DNA of 64,000 nucleotides from positions 53,547 through 117,546 of the forward strand of contig OZ219933.1 of NCBI GenBank assembly GCA_964291465.2. Reading direction: 5' to 3'. Origin of the DNA: JAGWBJ01 sp964291465 (GTDB lineage: Bacteria; Chloroflexota; Dehalococcoidia; Lucifugimonadales; JAGWBF01). The notes under the pieces were generated by a model. The model had not been told where the DNA came from. It saw nothing but the letters and a program-made list of their open reading frames with translations, and did not search any database. Positions 17,252 through 23,895 of this stretch are shown here, piece after piece (the stretch's first letter is position 1; every line of letters starts with the position of its first letter). The position numbers were made by a program, and so were the translations under genes.

Positions 17252-17575
17252 ATGCCACGCTATCTCGTAAGGGCGTCGTACTCGAACCGGGGAATAGCGG
17301 ACCTCATGAGGAACCCCGAGGACCGGGCCGCCGCCGTCCGACCCGTCATCGAAGGGTTGGGCGGCAGGCTGGAGTCCTTCGACTTCGTCCTGGGCGAGGA
17401 CGACGTGGTGTTCATCGCCGAGTTCCCCGACAACGTGAGCGCGGCCGCGTTCTCCATGGCGGCCACCGCCACCGGGGCCATAAGCTCCTTCAAGACCTCC
17501 CCCCTGCTGTCTCCGGATGAGGCCATGGAGGCCATGAAGCGGGCCGGCCGCGCGGGCTACAGACCGCCGGGCTGA
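17252..17575 (+). CDS. GYD-domain protein
   Basis: A 107-residue protein resembling the GYD domain family of small ferredoxin-fold proteins: MPRYLVRASYSNRGIADL at the N-terminus, GGRLESFDFVLGEDDVVFI in the middle and AATATGAISSFKTSPLLSP. Function of the family is unknown. GGGAGGAG precedes ATG 17252. Its position between porGD and porA suggests an accessory role to the oxidoreductase. Directly after the stop a 13-bp segment (CTGATAGGGTATG) is duplicated in tandem. Confidence 0.75.
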   Translation: MPRYLVRASYSNRGIADLMRNPEDRAAAVRPVIEGLGGRLESFDFVLGEDDVVFIAEFPDNVSAAAFSMAATATGAISSFKTSPLLSPDEAMEAMKRAGRAGYRPPG

Positions 17576-17605
17576 TAGGGTATGCTGATAGGGTATGATT
17601 GTAGA

Positions 17606-17703
17606 GTGACGAGCCCGTCATCCATCGAAGAGCGCATGGCCTACCTGGAGGGCGCATGGACCGACTAGAAGCGAAGATAGGGCGCGCGGCCGTCGGAGAA
17701 TAG
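17606..17703 (+). pseudogene. Possible remnant of a small coiled-coil gene
   Basis: Two very short frames overlap: GTG 17606 gives 20 residues ending SIEERMAYLEGAWTD, and ATG 17656 gives MDRLEAKIGRAAVGE. Joined across a frameshift they resemble the start of small coiled-coil hypothetical proteins (EERMAYLEG...RLEAKI). It might also be chance. It lies between the GYD gene and porA, and the TAG at 17701 precedes the porA TTG. Confidence 0.25.
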
Positions 17704-17704
17704 A

Positions 17705-18970
17705 TTGAGCTCTCCGCCCACAGCCAGGCGCACGGCCCTCACGGGCAACAAGGCGGCTGCCGAGGCCCTGAAGATGGCCCGGGTCCAGGTGCTGTGCTTC
17801 TTCCCCATCGGCCCCTCGGACGAGGTGGGCGAGGAGTGCTCCCGCATGATCGCCCGGGGAGACCTGGACGCCCGCCTCATCGAGCTCCAGAACGAACGCA
17901 GCGTCATGAACGCCCAGTGCGTGGCCACCCAGTCGGGGGTACGCTGCTCCTTCGCCACCAACTCCGAGGGCTTGCTCTACGCAGCCCAGCAGCTCATCTT
18001 CGCTTCCTACGCCCGCATACCCATCGTCATCACCGTGGCCCACCGGGCCCTGGAACCGCCAGCCGTCGTCCGCACCGACGACCAGGACACCATCATGTAC
18101 CGGGACATACACTGGCTGCACTACCACTGCGAGAACGCCCAGGACGTGTTCGACACGATACTCCAGGCCTACAAGGTGAGCGAGGACCCGTCGGTGCTGA
18201 TACCGTCGTTCGTCACCTACGACGGCTGGGAGGTGTCCCACAACAGCTACCCGGTGGTCCTGCCGGCCCGGGAGCAGGTTGACCGGTTCCTGCCCCCCTT
18301 CCGGCTGCCCCCCGAGCTGGACTTCCTCAAGAACATGGACTTCTCCGGCTACTACTCCAGCGCCCGGATGAGCGGCTACGGCTACGTGGACGTGGACCGG
18401 GAGTACATGGAGAGGCGCTTTCAGCTCGACCAGGCGCTGAACCGGACGGCCAAGGAGAAGATCGTAGCGGCCCACCAGGAGTACCGGGAGATTTTCGGCC
18501 GCGGCTACGGCGGCCTCATAGAGACCTACCGCACCGAGGACGCCGACGTGGTAATCGTGGCCATGGGGTCCTTCGTAGCCACGTCGCGGGTTGCCGTAGA
18601 CCAGCTGCGGGACCGGGGCCGACGGGCCGGCCTGATCAAGGTGCGCACCTATCGCCCCTTCCCGGGGGAGGAGCTGGTGCGGGAGCTGGCCAACGCCCGG
18701 GTGGCGGTCGTACTGGACAGGAACACGGTGGCCGCCGTCTACCACGACCTGCGCAGCGCCCTCTTCGGGCATAGCGACCCGCCCCTGGTAATGGGCCGCA
18801 CCGTGGGCCTAGGCGGCAGGGACGTTACCTATCACGACGTGGCCTACATGGTGGAGGAGGCCTATCACGGCCTCGAGAAGGGGAGCATCGACCAGACGCA
18901 GGCCTGGCATTTCGACGTCATAGAGGACGAAGAGATGTTGGCCAGGAGGCTGGCCGATCTTGGCGGATAG
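17705..18970 (+). CDS. porA: 2-oxoacid:ferredoxin oxidoreductase alpha subunit
   Basis: A 421-residue alpha subunit carrying the pyrimidine-binding (TPP PP-like) fold and transketolase C-terminal domain. GNKAAAEALKMARVQV, GVRCSFATNSEGLLYAAQQL and IETYRTEDADVVIVAMGS are typical. It works with the beta subunit (19069-19941) and the gamma-delta fusion. An in-frame stop at 17678 and GGAG at 17694-17697 point to TTG 17705 as the start. 98 bases to porB. Oxidative decarboxylation of pyruvate, or its reductive synthesis, is the likely reaction. Confidence 0.9.
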   Translation: MSSPPTARRTALTGNKAAAEALKMARVQVLCFFPIGPSDEVGEECSRMIARGDLDARLIELQNERSVMNAQCVATQSGVRCSFATNSEGLLYAAQQLIFASYARIPIVITVAHRALEPPAVVRTDDQDTIMYRDIHWLHYHCENAQDVFDTILQAYKVSEDPSVLIPSFVTYDGWEVSHNSYPVVLPAREQVDRFLPPFRLPPELDFLKNMDFSGYYSSARMSGYGYVDVDREYMERRFQLDQALNRTAKEKIVAAHQEYREIFGRGYGGLIETYRTEDADVVIVAMGSFVATSRVAVDQLRDRGRRAGLIKVRTYRPFPGEELVRELANARVAVVLDRNTVAAVYHDLRSALFGHSDPPLVMGRTVGLGGRDVTYHDVAYMVEEAYHGLEKGSIDQTQAWHFDVIEDEEMLARRLADLGG

Positions 18971-19068
18971 CCCGCGGCGCGTTCTGCGCAGGATCGCGTT
19001 CTGAGTAGAATCAGGGAAGGACCGCAGCCGGTCCGGGACCGCCGGCCGGTGGAGAACGGGAGGGCCCC

Positions 19069-19941
19069 ATGCCCAAAATGATGATGGAGACCGAGGAGAA
19101 GCGGGTCTGGATGAACGTCACCGCCAACCAGTGCCCCGGTTGCCCCTCCAACCTCGCCACCCGCCTGGTCATGCAGGTCATCTTCGAGACCCTGGCCGAC
19201 CAGGACCCCATCATCTTCGGCCAGGGCTGCGGAATCGGGCGTGACTTCCTGCAACGCAGCGGGCTCGGGACCCACGACAGCGCCTGTGCCGCCATGCGCA
19301 CCGCCATGGAGATAAGGGGCATCGACCGGCCCATCGTCGTCATCGACGGCGACGGCCAGATCGACATGGGCCTCGCCGACATGGCGACGGCCTTCCAGCA
19401 GGGGTACAGGTACCTCCACGTCGTGTGCGACAACCAGGCCCACGCCGCCAGCGGCAGCCACTCCACGGGCAGCACGGACATCCTGGCCCGCACCGGAGTC
19501 AGGCCGGCGGGCAAGGCCCGGGGCCGGAAGCAGTTCCCCCTGATGCTCATGTTCAGCGGGGCCGAGTACGTGGCCACCGCCTCCACCTCCCATCACGCCG
19601 ACCTTGAGCGGAAGATCAAGGCCGCCGTAACCAGGCTGCCCGCCTTCATCCAGATACTCACCCCCTGCAACCCCTCCTGGGGATACGACGATGACAAGGG
19701 GATCGACGTATCCCGGCTGGCGGTGGAGTGCGGAGTCTGGCCCCTGTACGAGTGGAAGGACGGCGTGTTCTCCCGGGCGAGGATCCCCCGTAAGGCGACG
19801 ATCCGCGACTACGCCGCCCTCCAGCGGCGCTACGCCCACCTGAAGGACGAGCAGGTCATGGAGATGGAGGAGTACGTCCGGCACCAGGACGAGACCATGG
19901 CCCGGCTGGAACGGGGGTTTGCGCCCCCGAGCTCGCCGTGA
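19069..19941 (+). CDS. porB: 2-oxoacid:ferredoxin oxidoreductase beta subunit
   Basis: The TPP-binding subunit (290 residues). The TPP/Mg motif is GDGQIDMGLADMATAF and then VVCDNQ. Cys ligands for a [4Fe-4S] cluster are the pair in NQCPGCPSN, one in GQGCGIGR, and one in LTPCNPSWGY. GGGAGGG lies 7 bases upstream of ATG 19069. The gene finishes the por set; the acyl-CoA synthetase downstream could use or supply the same acyl-CoA pool. Confidence 0.92.
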   Translation: MPKMMMETEEKRVWMNVTANQCPGCPSNLATRLVMQVIFETLADQDPIIFGQGCGIGRDFLQRSGLGTHDSACAAMRTAMEIRGIDRPIVVIDGDGQIDMGLADMATAFQQGYRYLHVVCDNQAHAASGSHSTGSTDILARTGVRPAGKARGRKQFPLMLMFSGAEYVATASTSHHADLERKIKAAVTRLPAFIQILTPCNPSWGYDDDKGIDVSRLAVECGVWPLYEWKDGVFSRARIPRKATIRDYAALQRRYAHLKDEQVMEMEEYVRHQDETMARLERGFAPPSSP

Positions 19942-20080
19942 AGCTCGTCAGCCCCATCTGAGGCGCCGGGGGCCCAGCCAGTTGCGAGACGACTCCAACC
20001 CCCCGGCCTCCCACCCCTCCGGCGCCCCGTCCCGTGAACGGGCTGGGAAGAGGCCCTGGCTGTCCCTGTACCCTCCCGAG

Positions 20081-21642
20081 ATGCGGGATGGGCTGCTCTA
20101 CCCGTCCCACCCGTTGCATACATACCTGGAGGACGCCGCGGCCCGGCACCCCCACCGGGACGCGGTCGTCTACTACGACGGGGAGGGCCGCCGGGAGCTG
20201 TCCAGGACCGGGTACCGGGCCCTGTGGGATATGGCCGGCCGCTTCGCCTCCTCCCTGGCGGAGATGGGCATCGCCAAAGGGGACCGGGTGGCCCACTTCC
20301 TCCAGAACTCGCCCGAGCTCGTTGCGTCCTTTTATGGCATCCTCAGGGCCGGCGCGGTGGTCGTCCCCTGCAACCCCATGTACCGCGGCCGGGAGCTGGC
20401 GGGCCAGCTGGAGGACTCGGGCGCGCGTCTCGTCGTCTGCGATGCCGAGCTGCTGCCCATCGTCCAGGAGATTCGACGCGACACCCCCGTCGAGCGGGTC
20501 GTGGTCGTGGGGGGCGACGGCCCCGACAGCTTCCACCGGCTGGCCGCCGGCGGACGGGCCCGCGCCCGTCTTCCCGAAGTCGACGCCGAAAACGACCTGG
20601 CTATGCTCTGCTACACCGGCGGCACCACCGGCGTGCCCAAGGGCGCCATGCTGACCCACCGGAACCTGGTGGTCAACGCCGCCCAGTTCGCCCGCTGGTA
20701 CCGCTACGCGGAGGGGGCCGAGGTGTTCATCTCGTGCCTTCCCCTGTTCCACATCGGGGGGATAGCGGGCGCCATGAGCGTGCCTGTCTCGGTGGCGGGC
20801 ACCATGGTCCTATTCAGGCGGTTCCAGGCCCGGGGCGTCCTCCAGGCCATCCAGGACTATCGGGCCACCCGGTTCCCGGGGGTCCCCACCATGTACATCG
20901 CCGTCATGGACGTGGAGGACGCCGCGGCCTACGACCTGACCTCCCTGACCCACAGCCGGACCAGCGCGGCGTCCCTTCCCCCATCGGTGAAACGCTCCTT
21001 CGACGAGCTGGTCGGGCGGAACGTGCTGGTCGAGGGGTACGGGCTGACCGAGACCGCGCCGCTGACCCACGCCAACCCGCCGGACATGGCCCGGGAGGGG
21101 TCCATGGGCGTGCCCCTGCCCGACACCGACGCCGTGATAGTGGACTCCGACGACGGAGCCACGCCCGTGGCCGTCGGACAGGTGGGGGAGCTGGTGCTCC
21201 GGGGGCCCCAGGTCATGCGCGGGTACTGGCGCCGGCCACGGGAGACGGATGAGGCCATGGCCGGAGGGTGGTTCCATACGGGAGACCTGGCCCGGATGGA
21301 CGGCGAGGGCTACTTCTACATAGTCGACCGGAAGAAGGACGTGATCAACGCGGCGGGGTTCAAGGTGTGGCCGCGGGGGAGGTGGAGGAGGTGCTATACA
21401 GGCACCCTGCCGTAAAGCTGGCTGCCGTCGTGGGGGCTCCGGACGAGTACCGCGGCGAGACGGTGAAGGCCGTCGTGGTCCTCAGGGAGGAGTACCTGTC
21501 CAGCCGGCAGACGCTGGAAAGGGAGCTGCTGGACTGGTGTCGCGGGCATCTGGCCGCCTACAAGCGGCCGCGGGTCCTCGAGTTCCGGGACTCTCTGCCC
21601 ATGAGCGCCGCCGGCAAGGTGCTGAAGAGGGACCTCCGGTAG
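20081..21642 (+). pseudogene. AMP-dependent acyl-CoA synthetase, one frameshift
   Basis: Activates a carboxylic acid to its CoA thioester via an acyl-adenylate. The P-loop-like YTGGTTGVPKGAMLTHRN, EGYGLTETAP and the WFHTGDLARMDGEGYFYIVD region are intact. The frame breaks after NAAGFKVWPR at the GGGGG run 21375-21379; removing one G restores EVEEVLYRHPAVKLAAVVG and the C-terminal SAAGKVLKRDLR catalytic Lys motif to the stop at 21642. So it is either a consensus error or a recent frameshift. The start is uncertain: ATG 20081 is used, but the family-like RPWLSLYPPE lies just upstream of it, in frame only with a TTG at 19919. Probably long- or medium-chain acids; substrate unknown. Confidence 0.85.
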
Positions 21643-21648
21643 CCGCTC

Positions 21649-21771
21649 TCAGACCGGGGTCCGGCCCCTCCGCTGCCATAGATACCGGGCCATGAGGCCG
21701 ACGGCGGCGACGGCCGCCGCCACAGCCGCCAGGGCGAGCCATCCCTTGATACCGGGCCTGCGTCGTGCCAC
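21649..21771 (-). CDS. Small single-helix membrane protein (40 residues)
   Basis: Not recognised. GTG 21771 is preceded by a perfect AAGGAGG at 8-base spacing. The 40-residue product has a basic start (VARRRPGIKG), one hydrophobic Ala/Val-rich helix and a basic end (RYLWQRRGRTPV). A longer frame upstream to 21921 has no ribosome site. Ends 7 bases from the convergent acyl-CoA synthetase. The evidence is the ribosome site and composition only. Confidence 0.4.
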   Translation of the reverse strand: MARRRPGIKGWLALAAVAAAVAAVGLMARYLWQRRGRTPV

Positions 21772-21962
21772 CAGCCACACCTCCTTGAAAGTACAGTGGC
21801 CCCGCGGCCACTGCCCAGTAGCGGCGTAACGTACGTCCACAGTACGACGCGGACCGCTAGGAGCAAGCCGGAGCACTGCGGCATCCGGCCCTTGCGCAAC
21901 GAACAAACGGTCTATTAACATTCTCGCATGGATGGAGGTTCCCTCTCGGTTTGGCCGGGGAT

Positions 21963-22001
21963 AGTATTCCTAAACAAATTATTAATATTTCAATGTTAGG
22001 G
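21963..22001. promoter_or_regulatory. AT-rich tract before the zinc-ribbon gene
   Basis: About 40 bases, mostly A/T (including TAAACAAATTATTAATATTT), in an otherwise ~65% GC sequence. It lies in the divergent gap between the 40-residue membrane protein and the zinc-ribbon gene. Probably a promoter/upstream-element region; no clear -35/-10 pair chosen. Confidence 0.35.
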
Positions 22002-22061
22002 TGTTCTCGTGGGCCAGAGGCCCCACCGAGAGCCCAACGTCACATAGGAAAAGGGAATGCT

Positions 22062-22283
22062 ATGTTCTGGCTGAAGGGATGCGACAAATGCGGCGGAGAC
22101 CTGGTCATGGAAGAGGAGGACTGGCAGTGCCTGCAGTGCGGGACCTACCAGTACGGGGCCCTGCCATGGAGCCAACTTCTCCAGCAAGAGGGCGCCGGGG
22201 CCGGCGCCCCCTCGGTTGGGACGCGGAACAGGGAAAAGGACGGCCCGAAAAAGAAGTCCCTTGATGGACTGGTCCGCGTATAG
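22062..22283 (+). CDS. Small zinc-ribbon protein
   Basis: A 73-residue protein beginning MFWLKGCDKCGGDLVMEEED and continuing with WQCLQCGTYQYG, i.e. two Cys-x2-Cys knuckles forming one zinc ribbon. The C-terminus is charged and low complexity. ATG 22062 follows AGGAAAAGGG. Longer in-frame readings have no ribosome site. It precedes the RuvC-like gene by 53 bases; such ribbons commonly bind nucleic acid or protein. Role unknown. Confidence 0.65.
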   Translation: MFWLKGCDKCGGDLVMEEEDWQCLQCGTYQYGALPWSQLLQQEGAGAGAPSVGTRNREKDGPKKKSLDGLVRV

Positions 22284-22336
22284 TGTATAGAGGCGGACTG
22301 GTGTCAATGCCGAGAGACCGTCCAATAGAGGGTTCC

Positions 22337-22915
22337 ATGGCCGTCATAATATCCATCGACCCCACCACCACCGTCACGGGATGGGCCGTCTTCTCCCACG
22401 AGCCCCTGGAGCCCCCCCTCGGGCCCGACGAGGTCCTTGGGGATGGCCCGCCGTCCCTGGCCCTCTCCACGTCGCCCATCGAGTCGTGGCTGCTGGTGGA
22501 GACCGGGATCATCATCGCCCACAACCGGCCCAAGCGCGTGGAGGTGTCCGAGCGGGTCCAGGCCATCAAGGCCGAGCTCACTCGCATGGTGGGAGAGTGG
22601 CAGCCGATAGAGGTGGTCTGCGGCAAGCCGATGGCCCTGCAGCTTCCCTACCAGCAGCAGGGGCTCGAGTTGCTGAACGCCACCCTGGAGAACTGGGCGG
22701 CGGAGCTGGGCCTGAGCTACCATGTCTACCAGATCCGGGAGGTCAGAGAGGCCATACTGGGCAGGGCCAACGCCACCAAGGAGGAGCTTTCCTACGAGGT
22801 GATGAACCGGTGGGGCCTCCTGGGCATCGGCAAGAGCTTTCACGAGTGGTGCGCCATAGCCGTCGGCGACTACCACCTGGCCAGGCGCGGGTCCGAGTCC
22901 GCCCTCAGCGCCTGA
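22337..22915 (+). CDS. RuvC-like RNase H-fold protein
   Basis: About 192 residues. The N-terminal IISIDPTTTVTGWAVF matches the first strand of RuvC-type Holliday-junction resolvases, with Asp8 as the first metal ligand. EVVCGKP gives the second acid in strand 4, and SFHEWCAIAVGDYHLA supplies the late His/Asp helix. The overall sequence is divergent from canonical RuvC, and no ruvA or ruvB is near. Helix with KEELSYEVMNRWGLLG is consistent with the fold. Start taken as ATG 22337; ATG 22307 is an alternative. It may be a nuclease or an inactive nucleic-acid-binding relative. Confidence 0.6.
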   Translation: MAVIISIDPTTTVTGWAVFSHEPLEPPLGPDEVLGDGPPSLALSTSPIESWLLVETGIIIAHNRPKRVEVSERVQAIKAELTRMVGEWQPIEVVCGKPMALQLPYQQQGLELLNATLENWAAELGLSYHVYQIREVREAILGRANATKEELSYEVMNRWGLLGIGKSFHEWCAIAVGDYHLARRGSESALSA

Positions 22916-22920
22916 GGGCG

Positions 22921-22941
22921 GCCCCCGACCGTATCGGGGGC
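22921..22941 (+). terminator. GC hairpin after the RuvC-like gene
   Basis: Perfect 8-bp stem (GCCCCCGA / TCGGGGGC) with a 5-base loop, starting 5 bases after the stop codon. There is no T-run, only TCTCGGTT, so it may be a weak terminator or an mRNA-stabilising hairpin. Confidence 0.45.
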
Positions 22942-23007
22942 TCTCGGTTGGGTTCTACGCTCCCCCACGCCCTCGCCCCCCACTTCCTGTCGCCTCCGTC
23001 ACTGGTG

Positions 23008-23013
23008 TACAAT
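23008..23013 (+). promoter_or_regulatory. -10 element TACAAT in GGTGTACAAT
   Basis: A near-consensus -10 located 31 bases before ATG 23045, without a recognisable -35. The same GGTGTAYAAT context recurs at 32889 and 62859, and a close variant at 43682. Confidence 0.5.
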
Positions 23014-23044
23014 GGGGTGCCCGCAAAGGCGGGCCGGAGGTGAC

Positions 23045-23368
23045 ATGGCGACTGAACACCCTCCCCTTCAGCCCCAGGGCGAATACTCGCCCGAGGAGTA
23101 CTACGACCAGTCCCAACAGCCGGCCAGCTTCTACGCCGACTCCCTTCACATCTTCAGCGGCCTGTACGGCAGCGTCCTGTTCTTCGGCGAACTGCAGGAG
23201 GACAGGGAGCCCATCCTCAGGGCCAAGGTGAAGGTCAGCCCCCAGCTCCTGAAGGCCATCTCGCTGCTCTCCCGCAAGCACGTTCGGGAGTACGAGAGCG
23301 CCATCGGCCCCATCTCCCTGCCCCGGCAGGTGCTGGAGGCCTGGGAGATCGAGGAAGAGAAGGGATGA
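23045..23368 (+). CDS. Hypothetical protein, DUF3467-like
   Basis: A 107-residue protein. After a disordered start rich in Pro/Gln/Tyr it has a compact domain: ASFYADSLHIFSGLYGSVLFF, then AKVKVSPQLLKAISLLSRKH and a closing REYESAIGPISLP. This order (beta-rich part, motif Val-x-Val-Ser-Pro, long helix) resembles DUF3467, a family of unknown function. CCGGAGGTGAC gives a good ribosome site. Its stop overlaps the next start in ATGA. The family match is from memory of the pattern and needs a profile search. Confidence 0.6.
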   Translation: MATEHPPLQPQGEYSPEEYYDQSQQPASFYADSLHIFSGLYGSVLFFGELQEDREPILRAKVKVSPQLLKAISLLSRKHVREYESAIGPISLPRQVLEAWEIEEEKG

Positions 23369-23805
23369 GCGACGCCGGCGACGGCTTCTCCCTCAGCTCG
23401 GCGGCGCTGCCCTCGAGCTTGGACTGGACCGCCCACGACGCCAGCAGGCCCCGCAGGGCCTACGACCACCTGAGCCAGACGGAAGTGGGCCCGGTCCTGG
23501 TGGACCGACTGCGTCCATCGGACACGCCTCCGGACTCGCCCTGGAGGCTGACCAGGGAGATACCGGTCATCGTATCGGACACCTTCGACTCCTACTGGGT
23601 GTTCGAGCGGATCCTGGACAAGCTCCACGGGTTCGGACGGAGCCCCGAGGAGGCCAAGGGCCAGCTTGTGTCCAAGCTCGGCGGGCACCTCAAGCTCCTG
23701 ACCCGGCTGGAGTCGCCGGCGATGGCGCCCATGCTGCAGCTCGAGCTGCAGTTCCTGCGGGCCGTCCTCGCCCCCGCCGAAGGGCCGGACGGCGCCGGGA
23801 CATAG
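23365..23805 (+). CDS. Hypothetical protein, coupled to the DUF3467-like gene
   Basis: Not recognised. 146 residues, starting at ATG 23365 within the ATGA overlap with the preceding gene, so the two are translationally coupled and probably interact. The first ~60 residues are polar and Pro/Asp-rich; the rest has a strand REIPVIVSDTFDSYWVFERI followed by helices (AKGQLVSKLGGHLKLLTRL). No catalytic motif or signal peptide is visible. Confidence 0.55.
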   Translation: MSDAGDGFSLSSAALPSSLDWTAHDASRPRRAYDHLSQTEVGPVLVDRLRPSDTPPDSPWRLTREIPVIVSDTFDSYWVFERILDKLHGFGRSPEEAKGQLVSKLGGHLKLLTRLESPAMAPMLQLELQFLRAVLAPAEGPDGAGT

Positions 23806-23895
23806 GGCGCCGTGCCCCCGGAAGCCGGCGGACCGCCCGAAGTCCGGTTGCCTCCCCCCGCCGGAATGCCCTGAGCCTCGACCGAGGAGCGCGCT

